A DNA stretch of 64,000 nucleotides, taken from NCBI RefSeq assembly GCF_001421485.1, contig NZ_LMKK01000003.1, positions 434,001 to 498,000 of the forward strand, written 5' to 3'. This DNA comes from Agreia sp. Leaf210 (GTDB lineage Bacteria > Actinomycetota > Actinomycetes > Actinomycetales > Microbacteriaceae). Shown here piece by piece: positions 8,431 to 16,475 of this stretch. A program made the translations under genes and the position numbers. Under the pieces are notes generated by a model. That model was not told the DNA's origin. It was given only the letters and a program-made list of their open reading frames with translations, and did not search any database. How positions within the stretch are numbered: position 1 is the stretch's first letter; each line of letters begins with the position of its first letter.

Positions 8431-9852
8431 ATGTTCACCACCGAGCCAACGTCGTCTCAGCTCGCTCTCGAGCACCTCCGATCAGAATTGGGCGAGGCTG
8501 TGTCGCTCGACCCCGTGCTTCTCCAGTCCGTGCGCACCGACAAGTCGGGATGGGTTGCGCCAGGCAGCCCTCTCGCGGTGGTTCTCGCGCGGTCGACGCA
8601 AGATGTTCAATCGGCGATGCGGATCGCCAGCCGATTCCGGATTCCCGTCGTGCCGCGGGGTGCGGGCACCGGGCTGGCGGGGGGAGGAGTCGGCACCGAC
8701 GGCGCCCTCGTCATCTCGACCGAGCGCATGAACGAGATCCTCGAGATCAACCCGGCCGATGAGCTCGCCGTGGTGCAGGCGGGCGTCATCAACCAGCACC
8801 TGAGCGACGCCACCGCTCCGCACGGCCTGGTGTTCTCTCCTGATCCGGCGTCCAAGGCCATCTCGACGATCGGGGGCAATATCGCCACGAACGCCGGCGG
8901 GCTCCTCTGCGCGAAGTACGGCGTCACCCGAGAAGCCATACTGGGCCTCGTCGTCGTCCTCGCCGACGGGTCGTTGCTTCGGACGGGGCGGCGCAGTGTG
9001 AAGGGTGTCACCGGCTTCGATCTCACGGCCCTGCTCACCGGATCGGAGGGCACGCTCGGTGTCATCGTCGAGGCGACGGTGCGCCTCAGACCGATACCGG
9101 CCGGCGACATCGTCACCCTCGGGGCGTTCTTCACCGACGTCCGTGCCGGCGCGGCCGCGGCCGCAGCCATCACGGCCGCCCTCATCAGACCCGCCGTGAT
9201 GGAACTCATGGACCACGCGTCGCTCGTCGCCATCGACGCGTACACCGGCACACGCCTCTCTGAGGGAGGGGGCGCGTACCTGCTCGTGCAGACCGATGCG
9301 CGGGGCGCGGCAGACGAGGCGTCGGCGATCTCGACGATCCTGACGGGCCTGGGCGCCGATGTGCGCCTGGCGCGCGATGCCGAGGAGGGGGAGGCGCTCC
9401 TCGCCGTTCGCCGGAACTTCCACCCCGCGCTGGCATCCGTCGGCGAGGTGCTCATCGAAGACATCTGCGTTCCCCGATCGCACCTCGCCGAGATGTTCGC
9501 CGCGATCGACGAGATCTCGCGTCGGCACGGTATCGCGATCCCCACGATCGCTCACGCGGGTGACGGCAATCTGCATCCCAACTTCGTCGTGCCGCCACGG
9601 GCCCCATCGTCGATCTCGGGATCCGAAGGCCAGAGCGAGCAGGAGGTGCCGGCATCCGTCTGGGCCGCCGCCGACGAGCTCTTCGTCGCGGCGATGGAGC
9701 TCGGAGGAACGCTCACGGGAGAGCACGGAGTGGGCGTACTCAAGAAGCGGTGGCTCGAGAACGAGCTCGGGCCGCAGAGTCTCGAGTTGCAGCGGGGCAT
9801 CAAGGCCGTCTTCGATCCTCTGTCGATCATGAATCCCGGAGCGGTCTTCTGA
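8431..9852 (+). CDS. FAD-linked oxidase, glycolate/D-lactate dehydrogenase type
   Basis: This 473-residue GlcD-like flavoprotein has an N-terminal VAO/PCMH FAD-binding domain with PRGAGTGLAGG (75-85), PASKAISTIGGNIATNAGG and GSEGTLGV. A C-terminal FAD-oxidase domain carries the metal and substrate residues in HAGDGNLHPNF and GEHGVGVLKK. It oxidises 2-hydroxyacids such as glycolate or D-lactate to 2-oxoacids. No GlcE or GlcF partner is adjacent, as is usual for single-subunit actinobacterial versions. TAGCAT at 8419-8424 is 6 nt before the ATG, indicating a leaderless transcript. Confidence 0.92.
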   Translation: MFTTEPTSSQLALEHLRSELGEAVSLDPVLLQSVRTDKSGWVAPGSPLAVVLARSTQDVQSAMRIASRFRIPVVPRGAGTGLAGGGVGTDGALVISTERMNEILEINPADELAVVQAGVINQHLSDATAPHGLVFSPDPASKAISTIGGNIATNAGGLLCAKYGVTREAILGLVVVLADGSLLRTGRRSVKGVTGFDLTALLTGSEGTLGVIVEATVRLRPIPAGDIVTLGAFFTDVRAGAAAAAAITAALIRPAVMELMDHASLVAIDAYTGTRLSEGGGAYLLVQTDARGAADEASAISTILTGLGADVRLARDAEEGEALLAVRRNFHPALASVGEVLIEDICVPRSHLAEMFAAIDEISRRHGIAIPTIAHAGDGNLHPNFVVPPRAPSSISGSEGQSEQEVPASVWAAADELFVAAMELGGTLTGEHGVGVLKKRWLENELGPQSLELQRGIKAVFDPLSIMNPGAVF

Positions 9853-9885
9853 CGCGCGGTTCTCCCCGAAGAGGTGCCGTGCCGC

Positions 9886-9909
9886 TAGGATCGGTGGCCT
9901 GTCACCGAT
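9886..9909 (+). promoter_or_regulatory. -10 element overlapping a 20-bp palindrome before the PrsW gene
   Basis: TAGGAT at 9886-9891 is a good -10 hexamer. It overlaps a perfect inverted repeat ATCGGTG (9890-9896), 6-nt spacer, CACCGAT (9903-9909). The transcription start would fall inside the palindrome, the usual position for a repressor operator. In RNA the same sequence would form a 7-bp hairpin just upstream of the AGGAG at 9911-9915. Confidence 0.55.
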
Positions 9910-9919
9910 GAGGAGCATT

Positions 9920-11257
9920 GTGTCCCAGCATTATCAGCCCGGCTACTATCCCCAGCAGGCCGAGCCTGCATTCGCCCCTCAGCTCCAGCAGGCCGAGAAC
10001 CCGGTCTACGCCGAGCACGCGGTGTGGTCTGCGCCGACCCCTCCCGCCCAGAAGTCCACCGGACTGGTGCTCTCGATCATCGGCATCAGCGTGCTCGGAT
10101 TCGTCTTCCTGGCCGTGCTCGCGTACGTCGCGATCGGGCTCGGACCGTTCGCGCTCGTCGTCTGCGGACTCGTCGCACTGATTCCTCTCGCCGTGGTGAT
10201 CCTCACGATCACGTGGATCGACCGCTGGGAGCCGGAACCGCGCGGCGCCCTGTGGTTCGCCTTCCTCTGGGGAGCGGCAGCCTCGGTCGCCATCGCCCTG
10301 CTCGTGGGTCTCGGCATCCAGCTCGCTGTCTACTACGCGACGCAGGGTCAGGGAGGCGTGGGCGACTTCTTCTCCGCAGTCATCCAGGCGCCCCTGGTCG
10401 AGGAGAGCGCGAAGGGCCTTGGCGTGCTGATCCTCTTCTTCGTGCTTCGTCGTCACTTCGATGGCCCGATCGATGGGCTCGTCTACGGCGCCACCGTCGC
10501 CGCGGGCTTCGCCTTCACCGAGAACATCCTCTACTTCGGCTCGTCGCTGATCGAGTCCGGCGGTATCGGCCTCGGCTTTACCTTCTTCCTGCGCGGCATC
10601 ATGTCGCCCTTCGCCCACGTGATGTTCACGGCGTGCACCGGCGTCGCGCTGGGCTTCGCGTCGCAGAAGAAGGGCTGGCTGCCCGGCATCGGGTTCTTCT
10701 TCATCGGCCTGGTTCCGGCCGTCTTGTTGCACGCGCTGTGGAACGGCTCCTCCTTCATCGTCGAGGGACTCGGCGGCTTCTTCCTCGTCTACGCGATCGT
10801 GCAGGTCCCGCTGTTCGCCCTCGCCATCGTGGCGGTCGTCTTCCTGCGCAAGCGCGAGGCGGCGCTCACCCGCGTTCGTCTCGAGGAGTATGCATCCGCC
10901 GGGTGGTTCACGCCGGAAGAGGTCTCGATGCTCTCGACGGGTGCAGGCAGGCGACAGGCTCGTGCGTGGGCCGCGGCCCAGGGCGGCGACAAGGGCCGCG
11001 TGATGCGGCGCTTCACGCAGGATGCGACGCGCCTGGCCTTCGCGCGCCAGCGCGTCGTCACCGGGCGCGATGGCATCGGCGGCCAGCGAGACGAAGCAGA
11101 TCTGCTGCAGGCTGTGACCGCGGACAGGGCATCGCTGCTTGCGTCGGGTCCGTCGCCTAGTGCCCTCGCCCAACAGCAGCCCTACCAGCAGCAGCAGCAG
11201 CCCTCGGAGCAGTACGGCGGTCCCCACGAGCCGCGGCAGGGGCCGCCCGTCATCTGA
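9920..11257 (+). CDS. PrsW-type intramembrane metalloprotease
   Basis: Membrane protein of about 445 residues. I choose the GTG at 9920 because AGGAG (9911-9915) precedes it and the ATG at 9908 lies inside a hairpin. A Pro/Gln-rich soluble N-terminus (about 40 residues) is followed by about eight helices. PrsW/glutamic-type active-site residues are visible: EESAKG near residue 161, GFAFTENILYF, FAHVMFT near 232, and LLHALWN near 270. In Bacillus PrsW cleaves an anti-sigma factor; the target here is unknown. The cytoplasmic C-terminus ends in a second Gln/Pro-rich stretch (QQQPYQQQQQP). This low-complexity framing at both ends is unusual. Confidence 0.88.
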   Translation: MSQHYQPGYYPQQAEPAFAPQLQQAENPVYAEHAVWSAPTPPAQKSTGLVLSIIGISVLGFVFLAVLAYVAIGLGPFALVVCGLVALIPLAVVILTITWIDRWEPEPRGALWFAFLWGAAASVAIALLVGLGIQLAVYYATQGQGGVGDFFSAVIQAPLVEESAKGLGVLILFFVLRRHFDGPIDGLVYGATVAAGFAFTENILYFGSSLIESGGIGLGFTFFLRGIMSPFAHVMFTACTGVALGFASQKKGWLPGIGFFFIGLVPAVLLHALWNGSSFIVEGLGGFFLVYAIVQVPLFALAIVAVVFLRKREAALTRVRLEEYASAGWFTPEEVSMLSTGAGRRQARAWAAAQGGDKGRVMRRFTQDATRLAFARQRVVTGRDGIGGQRDEADLLQAVTADRASLLASGPSPSALAQQQPYQQQQQPSEQYGGPHEPRQGPPVI

Positions 11258-11285
11258 GCGCACGGACCGGGGACTGAGACCCGAG

Positions 11286-11311
11286 TAAACTAGATGGCCG
11301 CTGTCAAGGAG
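11286..11311 (+). promoter_or_regulatory. -10 element and ribosome-binding site that fix the HelD start
   Basis: TAAACT at 11286-11291 is a strong -10. Transcription would begin near 11298, downstream of the ATG at 11294, so that ATG cannot be used. AAGGAG at 11306-11311 is placed 9 nt before the GTG at 11321, which is therefore the likely start. Confidence 0.6.
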
Positions 11312-11320
11312 TGTCTATTC

Positions 11321-13585
11321 GTGGTTTCAACCGAGCTCGCCCAGGAACGCCGCTATGTCGAGGAGCTGTACGCGCGTCTCGACGCGCTGAGGGTGGAAGC
11401 CCGCACTTCCCTCGAGCGGGTACGACGCGACGACGTGGGCGGAAATCACCAGAGCCGTTCCGAGCGCGACGCCTATGCGCGCCTCTACGAGGACCGCATC
11501 GCTCAGCTCGACGAGGTCGACGACCGGCTCGCGTTCGGCAGGCTCGAGCTGACCGACGGCGCCGACTCAGACGATGGCTCTCCGTTCCGGTACATCGGTC
11601 GCATCGGGCTGCGCGATGAACAGCTGAAACCCATCCTCCTCGACTGGCGTGTGCCCCAGGCCGCCGCGTTCTACCAGGCCACCGCGGCGACGCCTCTCGG
11701 CGCACGGGCGAGGCGTCACCTCATCACCGAGGGACGCACGGTCACCCGCATCGACGACGAGATCTTCGATGCCGAACTCCTCGTCGAGCAGGCTGACTCG
11801 CTGCAGGGCGAGGCTGCCCTGCTCGCGGCCCTCACCAGTCAGCGGACCGGCCGCATGAGCGACATCGTGGCCACGATCCAGGCCGAGCAGGACAGGATCA
11901 TCAGGTCGGAGCTCGGGGGAGTGCTCGTCGTCCAGGGCGGGCCGGGCACGGGCAAGACCGCCGTCGCTCTGCACCGGGCCGCCTACCTGCTCTACTCGCA
12001 TCGTGAGCGACTCGCGTCATCCGGTGTTCTCGTCGTCGGGCCGTCGCGGGCATTTTTGCAATACATCGAGGCGGTTCTGCCGAGCCTCGGCGAGACCGGC
12101 GTGGTCGTCTCGAGTGTCGGCGGCCTGTATCCGGGTCTCGAGGCCGTCCACGACGACGCGCCGGAGACCGCGCGGGTGAAGGGCGCCGCCGAGATGGCCG
12201 GTGTCATCAAACGGGCCGTGCGCTCCCGGCAGCGCGTGCCACTCGAGGCGATCGACCTCGACGTCAACGGCGAGCGACTCACGCTCGAGCCCGGGCTCAT
12301 CTCCGCCGCCATGAACCGCGCGTGGGAGACCCGCAAGCCGCACAACGAGGCGCGCGTCGTCTTCGTCAAGAGCGCGCTCAACCAGTTGAGTCGGCTGCTC
12401 GCCGACCAGCTGCGTTCGCATGGCAACACGGTCGACGACGCCGACCAGGCGGTGCTGCGCGAAGACCTCCGCACCTCGCACGATGTTGTGGTGGCGCTGA
12501 ACACGGCCTGGTTGCCGCTCACACCGGAAAAGCTGTTGCAGGATCTCTACGCGCGGCCGCAGTGGCTCGCATCGCTGACTCCGTCGTGGTCGGACGAGAA
12601 GCGTGCACTCCTGCGCCGCGACCGTGACGCGGCATTCACCATCTCCGATGTACCCCTGCTCGACGAGGCGGCTGAGCTCCTCGGCGAGTACAACGCGCAG
12701 AACGCCGCCCTGAAGCGCGAGGAGAAGCTGCAGAAGAAGCGCGATATCGAGAACGCCGAGAACGCTATCCGCAACATGCAAGTCGAGGGCCTCGTGCACG
12801 CGGAGGACCTCGCCGCGGGTTTCGCCGAGCGCAGTGTGCGGGGAACCACGGCCGAACAGGCGGCCGCCGACCGAACGTGGACCTACGGTCACATCGTGGT
12901 CGACGAGGCACAGGAGCTGTCGCCCATGCAGTGGCGCGTCCTCGCGCGTCGCTGCCCCCTGCGGTCGTTCACCGTCGTCGGCGACATGGCGCAGGCGAGC
13001 GCAGCGGCCAGTGCGCGCAGCTGGCAGGATGCCGTGCAGCCGTTGGTCGGATCGTCGCCCCTCGGCGAGCGGTGGCGGCTCGAGGAACTCACCGTCAACT
13101 ACCGCACTCCCGCACAGATCGCGCTCGAGGCCGAGGCGATGGCCGAGAAGAACCGTCTGCCGATAACACGTGCCACGGCCGTTCGAGAGAGCGAGTGGCC
13201 CGTCACGACGACGACCGTCGAACTCCGTCCCGCCGGTCGGCCCGTCGACCCCGATGCGCTCGGAGACGCGGTGATCACGGTGATCGAAGACGATCGAGAC
13301 ATCGACGACCGCGGAACGGTGGCGGTCATCGCCCCCGAGGCCACGGTCGATGCGCTGTACCCGGCCCTGTCCGAGTCGTTCGGCCGTGACATCGGGCTCG
13401 GAGCCCAGGGCCTCAACCGTGCGATCGCGGTGCTGACCGCACAGGATGCGAAGGGCTTGGAGTTCGACTCGGTCGTCGTCGTCGACCCCGACGGTATTCT
13501 CGCCGAGTCGAGCCGCGGGGCATCCGGGCTCTACGTGGCGATGACCAGGCCGACTCAGCGCCTGCATCTCGTGCGTCCTGTCTGA
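11321..13585 (+). CDS. HelD/HelR-like RNA polymerase recycling ATPase
   Basis: UvrD-like superfamily 1 ATPase, 754 residues from GTG 11321. The N-terminal coiled-coil arm (STELAQERRYVEELYARLDALR onward) is the secondary-channel element of actinobacterial HelD. Walker A GGPGTGKT is at about 206-213, Walker B is in HIVVDEAQELSPMQW, and the motif near GDMAQA and the C-terminal ALTRP-like VAMTRPTQRLHLV are present. Such proteins pull RNA polymerase off DNA and in some actinobacteria protect it against rifamycins; whether this one does is not known. There is no DNA-unwinding evidence in the family. It is a monocistronic unit with its own promoter. Confidence 0.9.
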   Translation: MVSTELAQERRYVEELYARLDALRVEARTSLERVRRDDVGGNHQSRSERDAYARLYEDRIAQLDEVDDRLAFGRLELTDGADSDDGSPFRYIGRIGLRDEQLKPILLDWRVPQAAAFYQATAATPLGARARRHLITEGRTVTRIDDEIFDAELLVEQADSLQGEAALLAALTSQRTGRMSDIVATIQAEQDRIIRSELGGVLVVQGGPGTGKTAVALHRAAYLLYSHRERLASSGVLVVGPSRAFLQYIEAVLPSLGETGVVVSSVGGLYPGLEAVHDDAPETARVKGAAEMAGVIKRAVRSRQRVPLEAIDLDVNGERLTLEPGLISAAMNRAWETRKPHNEARVVFVKSALNQLSRLLADQLRSHGNTVDDADQAVLREDLRTSHDVVVALNTAWLPLTPEKLLQDLYARPQWLASLTPSWSDEKRALLRRDRDAAFTISDVPLLDEAAELLGEYNAQNAALKREEKLQKKRDIENAENAIRNMQVEGLVHAEDLAAGFAERSVRGTTAEQAAADRTWTYGHIVVDEAQELSPMQWRVLARRCPLRSFTVVGDMAQASAAASARSWQDAVQPLVGSSPLGERWRLEELTVNYRTPAQIALEAEAMAEKNRLPITRATAVRESEWPVTTTTVELRPAGRPVDPDALGDAVITVIEDDRDIDDRGTVAVIAPEATVDALYPALSESFGRDIGLGAQGLNRAIAVLTAQDAKGLEFDSVVVVDPDGILAESSRGASGLYVAMTRPTQRLHLVRPV

Positions 13586-13651
13586 TCGTCTCGATTACCC
13601 CCTGAGAGAACGCTTTTGACCCGCGCACCCCGAGAGCGGTTGGATGGTGCC

Positions 13652-14023
13652 ATGACCGAAAACATGAACACCAAGCCCGAGATCGACTTTCCCGAGGGGC
13701 CCGCTCCCACCGAGCTGGTCATCGAGGACATCGTCGTCGGTGACGGCGCAGAAGCCACGCCTGGAGCAACCGTCGAGGTGCACTACCTGGGTGTCGAGTA
13801 CGAGACCGGCGAGGAGTTCGACTCGTCGTGGGGTCGGGGCGAGACCATCAGCTTCCCCCTCAACGGCCTCATCGCCGGATGGCAGGAGGGCATTCCGGGA
13901 ATGAAGGCGGGCGGGCGCCGCAAGCTCACCATTCCTCCTCACCTTGCATACGGTCCCGCCGGCGGGCACTTCCTCGGCGGCAAGACGCTCGTCTTCGTCA
14001 TCGATCTGATCAGCGTCCCGTAG
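13652..14023 (+). CDS. FKBP-type peptidyl-prolyl isomerase
   Basis: Compact cytosolic single-domain FKBP of 123 residues from the ATG at 13652; the longer frame from 13616 adds a basic stretch with no family match. Typical elements are VEVHYLGV, EFDSSWGRGETISFPL, LIAGWQEGIPGMKAGGRRKLTIPP and LAYGPAGG. The enzyme catalyses cis-trans isomerisation of Xaa-Pro bonds. It has no signal peptide or lipobox. The ribosome-binding site is weak (GGATGG region). A strong hairpin follows the gene and separates it from a convergent MFS gene. Confidence 0.93.
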   Translation: MTENMNTKPEIDFPEGPAPTELVIEDIVVGDGAEATPGATVEVHYLGVEYETGEEFDSSWGRGETISFPLNGLIAGWQEGIPGMKAGGRRKLTIPPHLAYGPAGGHFLGGKTLVFVIDLISVP

Positions 14024-14045
14024 CGTTCGCTCGGGTAACCGCGAC

Positions 14046-14081
14046 GGCGGGGCGTGGGGCCATTCGGCTCCACGCCCCGCC
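14046..14081. terminator. bidirectional hairpin between FKBP and MFS genes
   Basis: GGCGGGGCGTGG (14046-14057) pairs with CCACGCCCCGCC (14070-14081). The stem extends inward by four more pairs, one of them G-U, leaving an ATTC loop. There is no T-tract, so it could act from both sides between the convergent genes. Confidence 0.75.
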
Positions 14082-14097
14082 CTCGCCGGCGGCCGAC

Positions 14098-15423
14098 TCA
14101 GGGTGTGGGCGCGAGTGAGTCGTATTCCCTCAGCGATCGGTGAAGGCGTACCGCCGCGAGCGAGAACAGCACCACGATGGCCCCGCCGAGAAGCGGGGGC
14201 AGCCAGAGCAGCGCGGTCGCCGCGGCGAGACCGACATACGCGTCGCCGAGGCGCGGCCCTCCGGTGACCACCACCGTGAAGACGCCCTGGATGCGACCGC
14301 GCATGACGTCGGGAACGGCGGACTGCATCATGGTCTGACGGAAGATGGAGCTGACGTTGTCCGAGGCACCGGCACCGGCCAGCGCCAGGCTCGCCAGGGC
14401 GAGCGCGGGCAGGTTCGCGTCGTCGAAAGACGACGCGATTCCGCCTGAGCGGCCGTGATCCATCACGAGAAGCACCAGACCGAATGCCCCGATGAAGGCA
14501 CCGTAGACGGCGACAGCGCGAGCTATGGCTCGGCCCTGGAGGCGTACGTGGCCCAACCTTCCCGAGAAGACCGACGAGAGCAGGGCGCCGACCGCGAAGG
14601 CGGCCGAGAGGATGCCCACGGTGATCGCGCCGCCGCCGATCAGCAGAGCGCCTACGGCCGGGAACACGACCCTCGGCATCCCGAACGTCATGGCCACGAT
14701 GTCGATGAGGAACGACATGCGGATGTTGGGCGCCCGTTTCAGAAACGCCAGGCCCTCCCAGACGGCGGCGAAGCCGGCGCGGCGGCTTCCGCCCTCCGGA
14801 ATGATGCGAGGAAGCGTCACGACCCCGGTGAATGCGGCGACGAAGAGGATGACATCGACCGTGTACGTCCACTGGAATCCCACCGTGGCCACGAGCACAC
14901 CCGCCAGAGCGGGGCCGACGGTCACCTGCACACCGAAGCTGATGCCCCCGAGTGCCGACGCGGCGGGAAGCAGCTCGGGCGACAGCAGCCTGGGCACGAT
15001 CGCCGAGCGGGTCGCACCGATCACGGTCGTCGCGACAGCCGTGATGGTCGTGAGCGCATAGAACATCCATAGTTCGTCGATGCCGTTCCACGCCAGGAGA
15101 GCGAGTCCGACCGTGGACCCCCAGGCGAGGAACTCGGCCACGAGCACCACGGTACGACGGTCGAAACTGTCGGCGAGAACGCCCCCGTACACACCAGCGA
15201 CGATCATCGGAACGAGAGCGAAGACGCCGACGAGGGAGACCGCCGTCGTCGAGCCGGTGATGTCGTAGATGTGCAGGCCGACCGCGATGACGGTCATCTG
15301 GCCGCCGATTCCCGCGATGAGGCCGCCGAGCCAGAGACGGAAGAACGCCGGGCTGCGGCGGAACGGGGCGAGATCGACGAAGTGTGTTCGCCGAGTGGGT
15401 GTGTCAGACGGAGACGTGCTCAC
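14098..15423 (-). CDS. MFS transporter (EntS-like, MFS_3 group)
   Basis: This 441-residue major facilitator has twelve predicted helices. The signature loop GGVLADSFDRRTVVLVAEF lies between helices 2 and 3, and the second half has the corresponding MRGRIQGVFTVVVTGG. MFS_3/EntS-type proteins are mostly exporters of siderophores or drugs. No siderophore genes are nearby, so the substrate is open. The GTG start at 15423 is chosen from the conserved N-terminus (FVDLAPFRRSPAFFRLWLGG). It is followed on the same strand side by a LysR gene, but the gap of about 50 bp and lack of overlap do not show co-transcription. Confidence 0.88.
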   Translation of the reverse strand: MSTSPSDTPTRRTHFVDLAPFRRSPAFFRLWLGGLIAGIGGQMTVIAVGLHIYDITGSTTAVSLVGVFALVPMIVAGVYGGVLADSFDRRTVVLVAEFLAWGSTVGLALLAWNGIDELWMFYALTTITAVATTVIGATRSAIVPRLLSPELLPAASALGGISFGVQVTVGPALAGVLVATVGFQWTYTVDVILFVAAFTGVVTLPRIIPEGGSRRAGFAAVWEGLAFLKRAPNIRMSFLIDIVAMTFGMPRVVFPAVGALLIGGGAITVGILSAAFAVGALLSSVFSGRLGHVRLQGRAIARAVAVYGAFIGAFGLVLLVMDHGRSGGIASSFDDANLPALALASLALAGAGASDNVSSIFRQTMMQSAVPDVMRGRIQGVFTVVVTGGPRLGDAYVGLAAATALLWLPPLLGGAIVVLFSLAAVRLHRSLREYDSLAPTP

Positions 15424-15476
15424 TGCGCGGGGGATCCGATCGTGGGGGCTGATGGTCGATGAACGGCGATGTCTCG

Positions 15477-16340
15477 CTACGCCGTTCGGTTGAGTGTGCG
15501 GCCCATGATCGCCGAGATGAGGGCATCGACAGGCTCCGCCGGAGCCGCCGGGTTGCGGAGGAGAGTCAGATCGACCTCGCCCAGCACGGGCAGGTCGAAG
15601 CGATTGCCGACCACGACCAGATCGTCGGGAATGAGCGACCGGGGAAAGACCGCGACGCCGAGACCCGCTCGCACTGCGGCCAGAAGACCGTTCACCTCCC
15701 GCGTGTTGCAGGTGATGCGCCAGCGCCGACCAGCCTGCTCCAGCGCCTCGATCGCACTCGTCCGGCTGACAGTCGTTCCCTGGTAGGTGATGAGCGGCAC
15801 CGGTGCACCGAGCTCGACGATCGTCTTCTCTTGTCCGACCCAGACGAGCTGGTCCCGCCTCACCACCGTCCCGTCTGTCGTCTCGGGCTTCTGTTTGATG
15901 AAGATGAGATCGAGCGAACCGGCGTGCAGTTTGCGAAAGAGCGGCCCCGACTGGTCGACGGTGAGCTCGAGGTTGATCTGCGGATAGAGCTGGCGGAAGT
16001 GCCGGAGTATGCGGGGGAGCTGCGTGATCGCCAAGTCGTCGGCGGCACCGAACCGGAGCTTTCCCTTCATCGCCGAGCCGCTGAAGTAGTCATCGGCGGC
16101 GCTGTGGGCCGCGAGGATCGTGCGCGCGAACCCGGCCATCGCATCCCCGTTGTCGGTCAGCGACACGTCGCGCGTGTCTCGGGCGACGAGCAGGCGGCCA
16201 GAGGCCTGCTCGAGTCGCCTGACGTGCTGGCTCACGGTGGGTTGGCTGATGCCCAGACGCTGGGCGGCAACCGTGAAGCTCGAGGTCTCGGCGACGGCGA
16301 GGAAGGTGCGGAGGAGAGTGGGGTCGAACACGGGTCTCAT
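15477..16340 (-). CDS. LysR family transcriptional regulator
   Basis: This 287-residue protein has an N-terminal winged helix-turn-helix (residues about 7-65: LLRTFLAVAETSSFTVAAQRLGISQPTVSQHVRRLE) and a periplasmic-binding-like effector domain. It is divergent from the second MFS gene, so control of that exporter, and of itself, is the simplest expectation. TACTTT sits 5 nt before the ATG on the minus strand, suggesting a leaderless or near-leaderless start. The effector cannot be predicted. Confidence 0.93.
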   Translation of the reverse strand: MRPVFDPTLLRTFLAVAETSSFTVAAQRLGISQPTVSQHVRRLEQASGRLLVARDTRDVSLTDNGDAMAGFARTILAAHSAADDYFSGSAMKGKLRFGAADDLAITQLPRILRHFRQLYPQINLELTVDQSGPLFRKLHAGSLDLIFIKQKPETTDGTVVRRDQLVWVGQEKTIVELGAPVPLITYQGTTVSRTSAIEALEQAGRRWRITCNTREVNGLLAAVRAGLGVAVFPRSLIPDDLVVVGNRFDLPVLGEVDLTLLRNPAAPAEPVDALISAIMGRTLNRTA

Positions 16341-16475
16341 TCGGAAAAGTAATGGGAGTTATAGGGTCAATTTACTCGGGGAATGACTGGGGGTGGCAAT
16401 AGCGTTGAGGAATCGGATGCTCGGCATCCCCATTTCATACGCAACCGCTTTCGTTATCTCGCACTTGGATTATTC
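16341..16475. promoter_or_regulatory. divergent LysR/MFS control region with inverted repeat
   Basis: This gap is noticeably more AT-rich than its flanks (GTAATGGGAGTTATAGGG near 16348). It also carries a perfect 6-bp inverted repeat GGATGC (16415-16420), TCG, GCATCC (16424-16429). The AT-rich part contains TAA and TTA half-sites separated by 6 nt. Either element could be the LysR binding site. The composition argues that the MFS reading frame does not truly extend back to the ATG at 16383. Confidence 0.45.

Noticed and set aside
11294-11320. ATG at 11294 as start of the HelD-like gene
   Set aside because: The -10 at 11286-11291 places transcription start downstream of it, and the GTG at 11321 has a well-placed AAGGAG.
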